A DNA stretch of 64,000 bases from Hyphomicrobium sp. Lineage in GTDB: Bacteria > Pseudomonadota > Alphaproteobacteria > Rhizobiales > Hyphomicrobiaceae. The position numbers were made by a program, and so were the translations under genes. Of the stretch, positions 37,194 to 47,812 are shown in pieces. The stretch is from positions 47,371 through 111,370 of the forward strand of contig JASBSU010000008.1 of assembly GCA_030148725.1 (NCBI GenBank), in the 5' to 3' direction. Position 1 is the stretch's first letter. Every line of letters starts with the position of its first letter. The notes beneath the pieces were generated by a model that did no database searches, was not told the origin of the DNA, and saw only the letters and a list, made by a program, of their open reading frames with translations.

Positions 37194-37682
37194 CTATTCG
37201 TTCTGAGGCAGCGGTCGCTGCGGCTGTTCGTAAGCGATGTAACGGATGATCTTCCAATCTCCGCGCGCATCCTTGCGCAGCACATCCATGCCGGGCTCGA
37301 CTGTCGTAACGACCTGACCGTTCGGCAAAGTGACCGTCAGCGTCCAGGTGAGGCGTACGACAGCCAGATCGCCGGAGACGAGGATGTCCTTTATTTCCAA
37401 GGCGTATTTGTAGGTCCGGCTGGGATCGCGCAACGAGCGATGCAACAGGTTGCAGATGTCGTCATAGCCGCGCTCGGGATAGCCGCGAAAATCGTAGCGC
37501 AGATCAGGCGAGAACAGATTGCAGACCGCTTCAGCCTTGCCGGCGTTGAAGTCGCGCGTCCACCGGCTGAGCGTCCCGTGGATGGCTTCCTCGGCGCTGT
37601 CAGCGAGTACATGGCCTGCCGGTGCCGCGAACAGCAGCAGGGCGAGGGCGCCCGACACCAGTATGTTGTCGCTCGCCAACAC
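37194..37682 (-). CDS. Exported NTF2-like (SnoaL/DUF4440-type) protein
   Basis: 162 residues, a GTG start directly after the preceding stop codon. Signal peptide (cut near VLA-DS) and an NTF2-like fold: EAIHGTLSRWTRDFNAGKAEAVCNLFSPDLRYDFRGYPERG, then KDILVSGDLAVVRLTWTLTV and MDVLRKDARGDWKIIRYIAYE. Such small folds serve as binding or catalytic domains; no catalytic residues can be assigned. Part of the beta-lactamase-like/PRC unit. Confidence 0.8.
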   Translation of the reverse strand: MLASDNILVSGALALLLFAAPAGHVLADSAEEAIHGTLSRWTRDFNAGKAEAVCNLFSPDLRYDFRGYPERGYDDICNLLHRSLRDPSRTYKYALEIKDILVSGDLAVVRLTWTLTVTLPNGQVVTTVEPGMDVLRKDARGDWKIIRYIAYEQPQRPLPQNE

Positions 37683-38687
37683 CTAGGATCTGGTCTCCAC
37701 CAACCGCTTGTGGACCTTGCTCAGCACTTCCGCGACGGCGTCCTTGTAGCCGGCGGTGATCGTCTTCGCGTCGCCGTCGGCGTCCGTCCAGTTGAGCAGG
37801 AAGGCCGCCGTCACGGGGATGTCGCGCACCACCATTTGCCCCGCCAACGCAAGACAGTGGAAGCCGTTCCAGTCGATCGAACCGCCCTTCATGTATGCCG
37901 CCGTGTTCGCGGGCACGACCAGGGCGATAGCGTCCGCCATCGCCTGCACGCGCTTGAACTCGGTGAGCGTCTCCGGCTTCTTGAAGTAGTCGCCGGCGAG
38001 CGCGCGCTTGTAGTAGGCGACGAACTCGGACGCCGGCACAGCCATCGTCTCGACGTCATTGAGCGCAGGACGGAATTTCGTCGTGTCGGGCTTTTCCGCG
38101 TCGGCGATGGCTTTGACAGCCTTCCATCCGAGATCCTCGCCCTTCGGTGCGCCGGCGATATAAGAGAAGAAGGTGCGCGTCGAATCCGGAATGCGCGCCT
38201 TTGAAAGGCCAGCCTCGGCGATGAAATCGCGGACCTTTTGCGGCGTCACGCGCTTCATCGCCATGTCGGTCGCGGTGTTGTCGCTGTGAGCGATCATCGC
38301 TTCGAGGGCGCTGCGGGCCTGCGTGGTGCCGGTGAGATTTTCAAACACGGGGCTGACGAGTGAGCGAATACCGTCGTCGAGCGGGAGCTGTTCCAGCTCG
38401 TCGAGGCTTCCGGCCTCGACCTCACGCAGGTAGGTCGCGAGCACGAACGTCTTGAAGCAGCTGCCGCAGAAGAGTTCGGCGTCCGGCTGATACTTGACGC
38501 GCCATGGGTCTGCCGACTCCTCGACATCGACCTGCGCACTCTTCTTTCCCGGCAAGGCGAGAAAGCTATCGAGGAGGTGGGGAACTGCATGCGCCTCGCT
38601 GCCATCGGCAGCCTGTGCGGGCATTCGCGCGACGCTCAGCGCTCCTGCCAGCGATGCTGCCGAGGTCAGGAACTGCCGTCTGCGCAT
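37683..38687 (-). CDS. Beta-lactamase-like serine hydrolase, Tat signal
   Basis: 334 residues. N-terminus MRRRQFLTSAASLAGALS resembles a twin-arginine signal, so export folded to the periplasm. Penicillin-recognising motifs are present: SxxK as SCFK (S76-K79), SDN at 135-137, and a KGG near residue 266. This matches the class A beta-lactamase/PBP fold. The family includes beta-lactamases and serine hydrolases of unknown substrate; the KGG in place of KTG and the neighbours do not favour a resistance gene specifically. First gene of a minus-strand unit with NTF2-like and PRC-barrel genes. Confidence 0.85.
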   Translation of the reverse strand: MRRRQFLTSAASLAGALSVARMPAQAADGSEAHAVPHLLDSFLALPGKKSAQVDVEESADPWRVKYQPDAELFCGSCFKTFVLATYLREVEAGSLDELEQLPLDDGIRSLVSPVFENLTGTTQARSALEAMIAHSDNTATDMAMKRVTPQKVRDFIAEAGLSKARIPDSTRTFFSYIAGAPKGEDLGWKAVKAIADAEKPDTTKFRPALNDVETMAVPASEFVAYYKRALAGDYFKKPETLTEFKRVQAMADAIALVVPANTAAYMKGGSIDWNGFHCLALAGQMVVRDIPVTAAFLLNWTDADGDAKTITAGYKDAVAEVLSKVHKRLVETRS

Positions 38688-38887
38688 GTGTCACTCCCGA
38701 CGTGCGCCGCAGGCAAAGGCGAGCGGCCTCACCTGAGAAATGACAGAGCAATCATAACTGCCGCGTTACTAGAGTTGCATGTCGCATGATGCGGCGTCGT
38801 GTCGGCCATCTCTGCCGCTCACTTTCGCTCCGAAATTTCCAGCTGGTGAAGCAGGGAGCGTCTACAATCGGACCAAGCTACCAACGG

Positions 38888-39538
38888 ATGACGATGCCCG
38901 CTCCGCCTCCCAACCCACTTCGATCGCATGCGCTGCTGCCGGCCGCTTCCGCGGGCCAGCGCATCGGGCTGATGGGTGGCACATTCAATCCGCCGCATGA
39001 GGGGCACGCGGTGTGTGCGGTGACGGCTCTCCGGCGCATCGAACTCGACCAGCTGTGGTGGATGGTGACGCCGGGCAATCCCCTGAAGAGCGGCGAAGGC
39101 CTGCCGCCCTTAGCGGAGCGGATGGCCGCGAGCCAAACTCTCGTCACCGACCCGCGCATAAAAATCACGGGGTTCGAAGAGTCTCTGGGCACCCCTTATA
39201 CGTACGCGACGCTGCAGTACCTGAAACATAGGATGCCCGGGATCGACTTCGTCTGGGTGATGGGCGCGGACAACCTCGCCGGCTTCCATCGCTGGCGGCA
39301 GTGGCGGGCCATCGCCGATCTCGTGCCGATCGCCGTGGTCGACCGTCCGGGCTGGCGGCATAAGGCGCTGGCCTCTCCGGCGGCGATGGCGCTAGCCCGT
39401 TTTCGCATCCCTGAGGTAGAGGCCAAGCTGCTGCCGGGATTGTCCGCCCCGGCCTGGACTTTCCTCAGCACACGGCTATCCGACGCCTCATCGACGGCAA
39501 TCCGCACCGGCTCCGCTGGTTCTAACGCCCAGAAATAA
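38888..39538 (+). CDS. nadD: Nicotinate-nucleotide adenylyltransferase
   Basis: 216 residues from ATG 38888 (an earlier in-frame ATG at 38786 gives a poor N-terminus). GLMGGTFNPPHEGH holds the nucleotidyltransferase HxGH-type motif, and STRLSDASSTAIR the ATP-binding ISSTxxR-type motif. Transfers AMP to nicotinate mononucleotide in NAD synthesis. nadD-rsfS-rlmH is a standard alphaproteobacterial order. Confidence 0.94.
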   Translation: MTMPAPPPNPLRSHALLPAASAGQRIGLMGGTFNPPHEGHAVCAVTALRRIELDQLWWMVTPGNPLKSGEGLPPLAERMAASQTLVTDPRIKITGFEESLGTPYTYATLQYLKHRMPGIDFVWVMGADNLAGFHRWRQWRAIADLVPIAVVDRPGWRHKALASPAAMALARFRIPEVEAKLLPGLSAPAWTFLSTRLSDASSTAIRTGSAGSNAQK

Positions 39539-39742
39539 ATACAATTTTTGACAGCAACCTGTGGCCTGCGGGAATGCTTAACACGCATTAACTATTGCTG
39601 GACGGCACCCTGAGGCCTTATGTTTTGCTTCGGTGGTGGGTTGGTCCGCCACCGGAGACGAGCGTCGCCAAGGCGTTGAGTTTGTCGACGACACGCGGCG
39701 CAGGCCCCAAGGGGTACATGAGGAAGGGACAACCAGCACACG

Positions 39743-40153
39743 ATGCGAACCGCACTTGAGGGTGCCCGTAGGGGCGCGCCTCACGCCGAGCTTTTGTCAG
39801 ACGGACAGAGATCGGCAGCCCTGGTCCAGGAAATCGTCCACTGGCTCGACGAAGCCAAGGCCGAGGAGATTGTGACCATCGACTTGGCGGGTAAGACCTC
39901 GATCGGCGATTTCATGCTGATCGCCACCGGTCGCTCCGACCGTCACGTCGGCGCCATCGCCGAGCAGATCAGTAAAAAGCTGAAAGAGCAGGGTCTCGGA
40001 CGTGTCCGCGTCGAGGGCCTGGAAGCTTGCGACTGGGTGCTCATCGATACCGGCGACATCATCGTGCATGTGTTCCGCGACGAGGTTCGCGAGTTCTACA
40101 ACCTCGAAAAGATGTGGTCGGGCGACAGACCGGTCGAGCCGACGGCACACTGA
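39743..40153 (+). CDS. rsfS: Ribosomal silencing factor RsfS
   Basis: 136 residues, with the RsfS core: LDEAKAEEIVTIDLAGKTSIGDFMLIATGRSDRHV, VEGLEACDWVLIDTGDIIVHVFRDEVREFYNLEKMW. Binds L14 and blocks subunit joining under starvation. A 200-bp gap separates it from nadD; a TTGACA at 39548 may be a promoter, but no good -10 follows. AGGAAGGGAC lies well upstream of the ATG. Confidence 0.95.
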   Translation: MRTALEGARRGAPHAELLSDGQRSAALVQEIVHWLDEAKAEEIVTIDLAGKTSIGDFMLIATGRSDRHVGAIAEQISKKLKEQGLGRVRVEGLEACDWVLIDTGDIIVHVFRDEVREFYNLEKMWSGDRPVEPTAH

Positions 40154-40219
40154 CGCCGGTCGGCGTTAATGCGCCGATGAACGAGGGCGCGGGAAGCGCC
40201 CTCGTAGGATGAATTGTTG

Positions 40220-40699
40220 ATGCGCCTCATCGTTGCCGCCGTCGGGCGCCTCAAAGACGCCGAGAGCGATCTGTGCGCCCGGTATGCGAAACGCTTCGAT
40301 GCCGCCGGGCGCTCACTGGGGCTCGGACCTCTTTCCATCAGCGAGATCAACGAAAGCCGCGCGGCCAGCGCAGACATGCGTAAAGCTGACGAGGCTTCGC
40401 GCCTGCTCAAGGCCGCTGCCGGCGCGGCTCACTGCGTCGTGCTCGACGAAGGCGGCAAGGAACTCTCGAGCGCGGCGTTCGCCAGTTGGATCGCGCAACG
40501 GCGCGACGAAGGCTGCAAGGGGCTGGCGTTTCTGATCGGCGGGCCGGATGGGCACGGCGCCGAGGTTGCATCCGCCGCTACGCTGAAACTTTCGCTCGGT
40601 CCGATGACCCTGCCGCACGGCCTCGCGCGTGCGGTGCTGATCGAGCAGCTCTACCGCACGGCGACGATCCTTTCCGGACATCCCTACCACCGCGCCTAG
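40220..40699 (+). CDS. rlmH: 23S rRNA pseudouridine(1915) N3-methyltransferase RlmH
   Basis: 159 residues from ATG 40220 (TTG 40214 is also in frame). SPOUT fold: MRLIVAAVGRLKDAE opening, LDEGGKELSSAAFA, FLIGGPDGHG with the knotted SAM site, LSLGPMTLPHGLARAVLIEQLYRT, and the HPYHRA end, all conserved in RlmH. It follows rsfS by 66 bp. Confidence 0.97.
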   Translation: MRLIVAAVGRLKDAESDLCARYAKRFDAAGRSLGLGPLSISEINESRAASADMRKADEASRLLKAAAGAAHCVVLDEGGKELSSAAFASWIAQRRDEGCKGLAFLIGGPDGHGAEVASAATLKLSLGPMTLPHGLARAVLIEQLYRTATILSGHPYHRA

Positions 40700-40842
40700 T
40701 CGGCACGCGTCGGCACCGCTTAACGCCGCGTAGCCGACGGCACTCAAGCGTTAGCGCATTATTTCAGCGAGTTTTCATCGCTCTCAGCCAATGTGGTTCA
40801 GCGTCGGCACGTTAGCCGACATCTGATTGTGGAGAGTGACCC

Positions 40843-41301
40843 ATGAAAACGCTGCAGCCTGTACTGGCCGCCGGACTTGGCGTTCTGATCGGCCTGACGG
40901 CGCTGAGCTCCATCGCTGATGCTCGCGGCGGTGCAGGCGCCGGGGGATACGGCGGCGGCTATGGCGGTGGCGGTGCTTTCGCCGGCGGCGGACGCGACGG
41001 CGGAGGATTCCGGCCCGATAGCGGAGGCGGCTGGGGTCCTGGCAGCCACAACTACGGTCCACCGAATGGCGGTTACGGTCCCGGTGGCGGCGGTTATGGT
41101 CCGGTTCCAGGGCGCCGCAATCCGTGGGTCAACGGCGCGGTGCCCTTCATCGACATGAACTACAATGACCTGCTGCAGCAGCCACCGAACAACTCGGGCT
41201 CGCAGCTGCCGAACGATTGCGATTATCTCTTCAAGAAGGCGATGGACGAAGGCACGCCGCAGATGTGGCGGCTCTTCAATGACTGCGCGCACAATCGCTA
41301 A
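40843..41301 (+). CDS. Glycine-rich exported protein
   Basis: 152 residues. Signal peptide (cut near ADA-RG), then a Gly-rich segment (about 28-88, repeated GGYGGG and GGYGPG), and a distinct C-terminal domain with two Cys residues (NDCDYLF and NDCAHN) that may pair. Gly-rich proteins of this kind are common and unassigned in alphaproteobacteria. A terminator lies 45 nt after the stop. Confidence 0.8.
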   Translation: MKTLQPVLAAGLGVLIGLTALSSIADARGGAGAGGYGGGYGGGGAFAGGGRDGGGFRPDSGGGWGPGSHNYGPPNGGYGPGGGGYGPVPGRRNPWVNGAVPFIDMNYNDLLQQPPNNSGSQLPNDCDYLFKKAMDEGTPQMWRLFNDCAHNR

Positions 41302-41346
41302 TTCAAAGGTGACGCACGCGCCTGTTTGGTTCACGGAATGAATTCG

Positions 41347-41374
41347 ACGCCTGCGCTTTCTCCGGCGCGGGCGT
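41347..41374 (+). terminator. Terminator after the Gly-rich protein gene
   Basis: ACGCCTGCGC (41347-41356) pairs with GCGCGGGCGT (41365-41374) with one G-T pair, 8-nt loop; TTCG then TTTCT follow. T tract weak. Confidence 0.6.
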
Positions 41375-41573
41375 TTCGCGTTTCTCGCTCGGTATGCGCG
41401 CCTCGCGGACCGAAGCTGTCTTCGGCTCACGCACGCTGAATCAGTTCGGGAGCCGGCGCGGCTAATCGCTTGTTAGCACTACCCTCCTATAGTCCCGAAC
41501 ATGGCAGATTGGATGGCCCTCGCGCGCCGCCAAAGAGCATGATGCCGCTCTGCCATGCCGGTGCGAGCCCGGT

Positions 41574-43478
41574 ATGTCGTCGCTAACAGCGGACAAGAGG
41601 CTCGCCGGTACAATGCTCGCCAATTTGAAGGTCTCACGCAAACTTGCGTTGGGGCTCGCGTCGATTCTCGTCGTGTTTGCCGTCACGGGAACCGCATTCT
41701 TCTTCACGCTACTGTCGATTGATCACGCCAACGTGGGCGTGGCGTCGGCGACGACACTCAACAAGCATCTCGTGAGCGCGACGTCGGACATCCACGACGA
41801 ACAGCGCGCGCAAGGATCGCCTGCTACCGCTGCGCAGGCCGCGCAGCGATTTGCTACTCAGATCGCAGCCGCGCGGATGATCGTCGATGCTCATCCAAAC
41901 GTTGCCGCCATCGGCTCAGACATAGATGCCATGCAGAGCGCTGCCGGCGCCTGGCGGCGCGATGCAGAGCGTGGAGACGCCAGCGCGATGAACGCTGCGT
42001 TCGATGCCTTCCGCACTGCCGCCGACAGCGCGCAGGCCAAGGCCGACGCGTGGATCAGCTCGGCGATGACCCAGCTGAACTCGGCACTTTACTGGTCGCA
42101 TGTCACGCAGCTGCTCGGTAGCCTGCTGGCCATCGGCATGGCGCTGATGGCGGGCTGGTGGTTGTCTCGCATGATCGCCCGTCCACTCGGAGAGATCACT
42201 GTCGCCGTGAACGGTCTTGCTGCCGGCAACAACGACATCAACGTTCCGTCTATCGATCGCCACGACGAGATCGGCTTGATGGCGAAGGCCGTCGAGACGT
42301 TCAAGCAGGCTGCGCTCGAAAAGCAGCGCCTCGAGGCGGAGGCTGAGGCCGCCCGCATCGCTGGCGAAGAAGCGCGGCGCAAGCAGGAAGCCGAGAGCCA
42401 GTTCTACATCGATGCTCACAACACGTTCATGCGCGACTTCTCGGCTGCCCTCGAGCGCTTGTCGAAGGGGGACCTGACGTTCCGCCTCAACACGCCGTTC
42501 ACCGAGGACCACGAGAAGATCCGTCACGACTTCAACACGACGGCATCGAGCCTGCAGGACGCACTGGTGACCATCGCCTCCAGTACCCAGGCGATCCGCT
42601 TTGCGACGACCGAGATCTCTACGGCTGCCGACGATCAGTCACGCCGCACGGCTCAGCAGGCCGCAAGCCTGGAGCAGACGGCTGCTGCACTCGACGAGAT
42701 CACGGCCACCGTCAAGAAGACTGCGGACGGTGCCGGCCACGCTCGCGAGGTCGTTGCATCGGCGAAGTCAGATGCGGAGAAGAGCGACGAAGTCGTGCGC
42801 CAGGCCATCTCGGCCATGGGCGACATCGAACGCTCCTCGCAGCAGATCAGCCACATCATCGGCGTGATCGATGAAATCGCCTTCCAGACGAACCTTCTCG
42901 CTCTCAACGCGGGCGTCGAGGCTGCACGTGCCGGTGAAGCCGGACGCGGGTTTGCCGTCGTCGCCTCCGAGGTTCGGGCGCTGGCTCAGCGCTCCGCCGA
43001 GGCGGCGAAGGAGATCAAGGGGCTCATCTCCGCTTCGACGAAGCAGGTCGAGCAGGGTGTCGATCTCGTTGGGCAGATGGGCAAGGCGCTCGAGCGCATC
43101 ATGACCGAGGTCACGGAGATCAACACGATCGTCTCCGAAATCGCGTCTGGTGCCAAGGAGCAGTCGGTCGGCCTGCAGGAGATCAACACCGGCGTCTCGC
43201 AGATGGATCACGTCACGCAGCAGAACGCGGCGGTCGTCGAGGAGACGACGGCAGCGAGCCACGGCCTGGCGCGCGAAATCGAGAAGCTGCTGGAACTCGT
43301 CAGCCGCTTCGAGACCGGGCACGAACTGGCGGCTGATCCCGCTCCGCGCGACGCACGTCCTGCGGCGACGCAGCCGAAGACTCGCACAGCCCTGAAAACC
43401 ATCTCCATGCGCGGCGTTCCGTCCGCGGTGCGGAAGCTGGAGGCCATCGCCAATGAGCAGGACTGGGAAGAGTTCTAA
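41574..43478 (+). CDS. Methyl-accepting chemotaxis protein with CheR/CheB tether
   Basis: 634 residues. Two membrane helices ([21 protein letters not shown] and [18 protein letters not shown]) bracket an external helical sensor of about 130 residues. A HAMP linker follows, then a further helical stretch and the signalling hairpin [42 protein letters not shown]. The last residues EQDWEEF match the xWxxF pentapeptide that tethers CheR and CheB. First gene of the che operon. ATG 41613 ([12 protein letters not shown]) is a possible alternative start. Confidence 0.93.
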   Translation: MSSLTADKRLAGTMLANLKVSRKLALGLASILVVFAVTGTAFFFTLLSIDHANVGVASATTLNKHLVSATSDIHDEQRAQGSPATAAQAAQRFATQIAAARMIVDAHPNVAAIGSDIDAMQSAAGAWRRDAERGDASAMNAAFDAFRTAADSAQAKADAWISSAMTQLNSALYWSHVTQLLGSLLAIGMALMAGWWLSRMIARPLGEITVAVNGLAAGNNDINVPSIDRHDEIGLMAKAVETFKQAALEKQRLEAEAEAARIAGEEARRKQEAESQFYIDAHNTFMRDFSAALERLSKGDLTFRLNTPFTEDHEKIRHDFNTTASSLQDALVTIASSTQAIRFATTEISTAADDQSRRTAQQAASLEQTAAALDEITATVKKTADGAGHAREVVASAKSDAEKSDEVVRQAISAMGDIERSSQQISHIIGVIDEIAFQTNLLALNAGVEAARAGEAGRGFAVVASEVRALAQRSAEAAKEIKGLISASTKQVEQGVDLVGQMGKALERIMTEVTEINTIVSEIASGAKEQSVGLQEINTGVSQMDHVTQQNAAVVEETTAASHGLAREIEKLLELVSRFETGHELAADPAPRDARPAATQPKTRTALKTISMRGVPSAVRKLEAIANEQDWEEF

Positions 43479-43779
43479 GGCGGGCGAGCGGCGGGGCACG
43501 AGGAAAAAGCTGCAGCTGCCCGAGGTCATGGACCTCACGGCTGCAGCGCCACTGGCCCAATCGCTCCTCACACGCCGCGGCAGCGATCTCAGTATCGATG
43601 CCAGCCGTGTTCGCCGCGTCGGCGCGCAGTGCCTGCAAGTTCTGCTTGCGGCGTCGGCGACGTGGAAAGCGGACGGCGTGAACCTCGCTCTCGAAAAGCC
43701 GACCGAGGAATTCCTGGCGGGCACCCGGCTCCTTGGAATTTCTTTCGATCAAGACATGACCCGACCGGAGTCCGCGTGA
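43453..43779 (+). CDS. STAS domain protein in che operon (CheS position)
   Basis: 108 residues; starts inside the receptor gene (26-nt overlap) and ends on the following cheY start (TGATG). [30 protein letters not shown] is the STAS core; the basic N-terminus ([19 protein letters not shown]) is unusual. The conserved Ser/Thr of anti-sigma antagonists appears as Val-Gly here. In Sinorhizobium meliloti the gene between the receptor and cheY1 encodes CheS, which helps CheA take phosphate back from CheY1; equivalence is inferred from position. Confidence 0.78.
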   Translation: MSRTGKSSKAGERRGTRKKLQLPEVMDLTAAAPLAQSLLTRRGSDLSIDASRVRRVGAQCLQVLLAASATWKADGVNLALEKPTEEFLAGTRLLGISFDQDMTRPESA

Positions 43780-44144
43780 TGAGCAAAACGGTACTTACAG
43801 TCGACGACTCCCGCACGATGCGCGAGATGCTGCTCCTGGCGCTCCAGGATGCGGGCTTCAATGTGCTGCAGGCGGAAGATGGCATGCACGGGCTCGAGGT
43901 TCTGAAGGGCCGGTCGGCGGATGTGATCATCACCGACATCAACATGCCGCGTCTCGATGGGTTCGGATTCATCGAGCACGTGCGCCGGGACACGACGCAC
44001 CGCGCGACGCCGATCCTGGTTCTGACCACGGAAAGCGATGCCGAAAAGAAGGCTCGCGCCCGCAATGCCGGGGCTACCGGCTGGATCGTCAAGCCATTCC
44101 ATCCCGTGAAGCTGGTGGACGCCGTCCGCCGGGTTTCGGGCTAG
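43779..44144 (+). CDS. cheY: Response regulator CheY
   Basis: 121 residues, single receiver domain, no output domain. Acidic pair DD (residues 9-10), phospho-acceptor D53 in ITDINMP, and conserved K105 in VKPF. The start overlaps the STAS gene stop. One of two CheY proteins in this operon; in rhizobia CheY2 drives the motor and CheY1 acts as a phosphate sink, and position makes this the CheY1 equivalent. Confidence 0.94.
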   Translation: MSKTVLTVDDSRTMREMLLLALQDAGFNVLQAEDGMHGLEVLKGRSADVIITDINMPRLDGFGFIEHVRRDTTHRATPILVLTTESDAEKKARARNAGATGWIVKPFHPVKLVDAVRRVSG

Positions 44145-44166
44145 GTCAAATCGGGGGCACTGGACC

Positions 44167-46425
44167 GTGAGCGAGATGGACGCGCTGCGCCAGATCTTCT
44201 TTCAGGAATGCGAGGAGCAGCTCGCGGAACTGGAAACGGGTCTGCTCGAGATACAGAGCGGCGGCTCCGATCCGGAGATCGTCAACGCCGTATTCCGTGC
44301 CGTGCATTCGATCAAGGGCGGCGCCGGAGCGTTCGCACTCGAAGACCTCGTGCGGTTCGCGCACGTCTTCGAGACGGTGCTCGACGAGGTTCGCAAGGGT
44401 AAGCTGGCCGCCAGCGAGCACGTGCTCGCGATCATGCTGCGGGCTGCCGACGTTCTGGCGGATCTGGTTCGCGTTGCACGTGACGGCGGCTCCGTGGACG
44501 ATGCCCGCATCGGCACCGCGACGGACGAGCTTGCTTCCTTGAGCGGCGCGCCGGCTGCGGCGCACGGTGGGGCGTCGGAAACGGAGGCTGAAGAGGAAGA
44601 CTTCGCCTTCACACCGGTCGCGGTGGCGTTCCCCGCATTCGACGAGGTCGCGACCGAGCCGGAGCCGGCCGTCAACGAATTCACGATCACCTTCAAGCCG
44701 CACGCCAGCCTCTATTCGAGTGCGAATGAGCCGGTGGTGCTGTTGCGGGAGCTTGAGCGTCTCGGTGAGATGTCCGTTGCCTGCGACGTGACCGAGGTCC
44801 CGTTGCTGACGGATCTCGACGCGGAAGGCTCCTACCTCGCCTGGACCATTACGCTCAAGACGACGCACTGCGAAGATGACGTTCGCGGTATTTTCGAGTT
44901 CGTCGACGGCGACTGCGATCTCACCATCGAAGGTACAGCCGGGGTCTCCGCGGCTGGAGAAGACGAGATCGAGGCGCTGCTGCGCCGCATTCGCGAGGAA
45001 GCCGAAGCTCCGGTCGAGGACGCTGCCTCGGAGACGATCGCGGTTGAAACCGCCGTCATCGAAGCCGCAGCGGACGAATTCTCCAGCACCGACGAGGCCG
45101 TGGCCGCTCCAGCGCCGGTGCATGACGCCAAGCTGGCGATCGTGCCAGCCGAGCCGCTCCCCGCCGCACAAAAGGCCGAAGCGCCCAAGGCTGACAAGGC
45201 CGCAAGCGGCGAGGCTGCACAGCAGACGATCCGCGTCGATCTCGATCGCGTGGATCGCCTGATGAACCTCGTCGGCGAACTCGTCATCAACCAGGCGATG
45301 CTCTCACAGAGGCTTGCGGAAGCGGGTCTCTCACGTTCGTCGGATTTCGCGACTGGGCTCGACGAATTCGAGCAGCTGACGCGCGACATCCAGGAAGGCG
45401 TGATGGCCATCCGCGCGCAGCCGGTAAAGTCAGTATTCCAGCGGATGCCGCGGCTGGTGCGCGAGGTTGCGGCGGCGACCGGCAAGAAGGTGCGCCTTGT
45501 TACAGAAGGCGAAGGCACCGAAGTCGACAAGACCGTCATCGAGCGTCTCGCCGATCCGCTGACGCACATGATCCGCAATGCCATCGACCACGGCCTCGAA
45601 AAGCCCGAGGTGCGCGCTGCCAACGGCAAACGCGAGGAAGGGCTGGTGCGCCTTTCCGCAACGCACCGGTCGGGACGCATCGTGATCGACATCGCCGACG
45701 ACGGCGCCGGCATCAATCGGCCGCGCGTCAGGGCGATTGCCGAAGACAAGGGTCTCATCCCTGCGAACGCGCAGCTGACCGATGAAGAGATCGACAACCT
45801 GATCTTCCTGCCGGGGTTCTCGACCGCTTCGACCATCTCCGACATCTCGGGACGCGGCGTCGGCATGGATGTCGTCAAGCGTTCGATCCAGGCGCTCGGC
45901 GGCCGGGTATCCATTTCCTCACGTCCGGGCGAGGGCTCGACGTTCACGCTCAGCCTGCCGCTGACGCTGGCCGTTCTTTACGGCATGGTCGTCACGGTAG
46001 GCGATCAGACGCTGGTCGTGCCGCTCACCTCGATCATCGAGACGCTGAAGCCGAAGCCGGGCGACGTGCACGGTTTCGGCGGGGATTCTCGCGTCATCGC
46101 GCTGCGCAACAATTTCGTGCCGCTGATCGATGTCGGCCGTGAGCTCGGCTATCGCACCCAGATTGTAGATCCAGGTGCCGGCGTGGCGCTGCTGGTTGAA
46201 TCGGACGGAGGCGCCCAAAGTGCGCTGCTGGTCGATGCCATCCAGGGCCAGCGTCAGGTCGTCATCAAGAGCCTCGAAGAAAACTACGGACGCGTGCCCG
46301 GCATCGCCGCGGCGACCATTCTCGGCGACGGCCGCGTCGCGCTGATCCTCGACGTCGATGCCGTCGTGGCAGGCGCACGCAACGGCGGTCTCGCCTCCGA
46401 CAACCTTCTTGCATTGGCAGGTTAA
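44167..46425 (+). CDS. cheA: Chemotaxis histidine kinase CheA
   Basis: 752 residues from GTG 44167, preceded by GGGGGCAC. P1 Hpt domain with H47 in VHSIKGGAG; an Ala/Glu/Pro-rich linker containing a P2-like CheY-binding domain ([20 protein letters not shown]); P3 dimer helices ([17 protein letters not shown]); P4 ATPase ([30 protein letters not shown]); P5 CheW-like domain. Phosphorylates both CheY proteins and CheB. Five nt separate it from cheW. Confidence 0.97.
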   Translation: MSEMDALRQIFFQECEEQLAELETGLLEIQSGGSDPEIVNAVFRAVHSIKGGAGAFALEDLVRFAHVFETVLDEVRKGKLAASEHVLAIMLRAADVLADLVRVARDGGSVDDARIGTATDELASLSGAPAAAHGGASETEAEEEDFAFTPVAVAFPAFDEVATEPEPAVNEFTITFKPHASLYSSANEPVVLLRELERLGEMSVACDVTEVPLLTDLDAEGSYLAWTITLKTTHCEDDVRGIFEFVDGDCDLTIEGTAGVSAAGEDEIEALLRRIREEAEAPVEDAASETIAVETAVIEAAADEFSSTDEAVAAPAPVHDAKLAIVPAEPLPAAQKAEAPKADKAASGEAAQQTIRVDLDRVDRLMNLVGELVINQAMLSQRLAEAGLSRSSDFATGLDEFEQLTRDIQEGVMAIRAQPVKSVFQRMPRLVREVAAATGKKVRLVTEGEGTEVDKTVIERLADPLTHMIRNAIDHGLEKPEVRAANGKREEGLVRLSATHRSGRIVIDIADDGAGINRPRVRAIAEDKGLIPANAQLTDEEIDNLIFLPGFSTASTISDISGRGVGMDVVKRSIQALGGRVSISSRPGEGSTFTLSLPLTLAVLYGMVVTVGDQTLVVPLTSIIETLKPKPGDVHGFGGDSRVIALRNNFVPLIDVGRELGYRTQIVDPGAGVALLVESDGGAQSALLVDAIQGQRQVVIKSLEENYGRVPGIAAATILGDGRVALILDVDAVVAGARNGGLASDNLLALAG

Positions 46426-46430
46426 ATCCC

Positions 46431-46916
46431 ATGTACGAATTGAGCGCTGCAGCCATCAAGGAACCAAGGGGCGGAGCCGCACGCGAGCTCATCGCTTTCG
46501 CAGTCGGCAATCAGGAGTTCTGCATCGACGTGATGTCGGTGCGGGAGATCCGCGGCTGGACGCCGGCGACGGTGCTGCCGCATTCGCAGCCGTTCGTGCG
46601 CGGCGTGATCAATCTACGCGGCGCGGTGCTGCCGATCATGGATCTGGCGGTGCGTCTTGGATTTCCACCGACGGAGCCAAAGGGTCGTCACGTCATCATC
46701 GTTGCTCAGGTCGGAAGCCAGGTCGTCGGGCTGCTGGTCGATGCCGTGTCCGATATCCTCACGGTGACGGATGCAGAGATCCTGCCGCCGCCGGACGTTG
46801 CGTCGGAGATGGCCAAGCGATTCGTATCCGGCCTGCTGGCGCAGGACGGCAGAATGGTCAGCCTGCTTTCGGTCGATCAGGTCCTGCCCGAGCGCGAGCG
46901 GAGCGAGGTGCAATGA
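46431..46916 (+). CDS. cheW: Coupling protein CheW
   Basis: 161 residues: [47 protein letters not shown], and [23 protein letters not shown] form the usual CheW fold. Bridges receptor and CheA. Overlaps cheR by ATGA. Confidence 0.96.
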   Translation: MYELSAAAIKEPRGGAARELIAFAVGNQEFCIDVMSVREIRGWTPATVLPHSQPFVRGVINLRGAVLPIMDLAVRLGFPPTEPKGRHVIIVAQVGSQVVGLLVDAVSDILTVTDAEILPPPDVASEMAKRFVSGLLAQDGRMVSLLSVDQVLPERERSEVQ

Positions 46917-47812
46917 GCTCGGCGCTCGCAAGCTCCGGCCGCAATCGGGAGGCATCGCTGATCGACGGCGAGTTTCCGCTTACGCGCGACGACTATCAGC
47001 AGATTGCGGGCATCGCATACGCCGACGCGGGGATCGACCTCGGCGAGGGAAAGGCGAGCCTCGTTTACTCGCGGCTTGCCAAGCGCCTGCGTGCGCTGCA
47101 CATGGAGAACTTCCGCAGCTACTGCCAGCTGCTTTCCCGCGAAGAGGGCGTGGAAGAGCGCCAGCAGATGGTTGCCGCGCTGACGACCAACGTCACGCGG
47201 TTCTTCCGCGAGCCGCATCACTTCGAGCACATGCGCGCGAACGTCCTGCCGCAGCTGGCGTCACGGGCGCGTTCCGGTGCTCCCGTGCGCATCTGGTCGG
47301 CGGCCTGCTCAAGCGGCGAAGAGCCTTATTCCATCGCGCTTTCTATTTTGGCGGTCATGCCCGACGCGGCCTCGCGTAACGTCCGGGTGCTGGCGACCGA
47401 CATCGACCCCAACGTGCTGCGCAAGGGCGATGCGGGCATCTATGGCGAATCCGCCATGGAGCCGGTGCCCAAAGAGGTGCGGCAGCGCTGGTTCGTTCCG
47501 CATGGCACCGATCACAGCGGCAAGACTTGGCGCGTCGGCGATGACCTGCGCAAGCTCGTGGTGTTTCGCAAGCTGAACCTGATCGGCCCGTGGCCGATGC
47601 GCGGGCCGTTTCAAGCCATCATGTGCCGCAACGCGCTCATCTACTTCAAGGAAGAGACGCAGGTGGAGATCTGGCGGCGCTTCGTGCCGCTGCTCGCGCC
47701 TGCCGGACGGCTTTACATCGGCCACTCGGAGCGCCTGTTCGGTGCCGCTTCGCCGTTCTTCACGAATGAAGCGATCACCACGTATCGTCTGAAGGAGGGT
47801 CCTTCGGCATGA
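46913..47812 (+). CDS. cheR: Receptor methyltransferase CheR
   Basis: 299 residues from ATG 46913. N-terminal helical domain ([19 protein letters not shown]), [12 protein letters not shown], then the SAM domain: [37 protein letters not shown] and [13 protein letters not shown]. Methylates glutamates of the receptor; the receptor pentapeptide would bind the beta subdomain. Overlaps cheB by ATGA. Confidence 0.97.
   Translation: MSSALASSGRNREASLIDGEFPLTRDDYQQIAGIAYADAGIDLGEGKASLVYSRLAKRLRALHMENFRSYCQLLSREEGVEERQQMVAALTTNVTRFFREPHHFEHMRANVLPQLASRARSGAPVRIWSAACSSGEEPYSIALSILAVMPDAASRNVRVLATDIDPNVLRKGDAGIYGESAMEPVPKEVRQRWFVPHGTDHSGKTWRVGDDLRKLVVFRKLNLIGPWPMRGPFQAIMCRNALIYFKEETQVEIWRRFVPLLAPAGRLYIGHSERLFGAASPFFTNEAITTYRLKEGPSA

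Noticed and set aside
37683..38687. Antibiotic-resistance beta-lactamase
   Set aside because: Motifs fit the fold, but KGG, Tat signal and neighbours point no further than serine hydrolase.
40918..41110. Tandem repeat or CRISPR-like array
   Set aside because: Repetition is from Gly codons in the Gly-rich protein; no constant repeat-spacer pattern.
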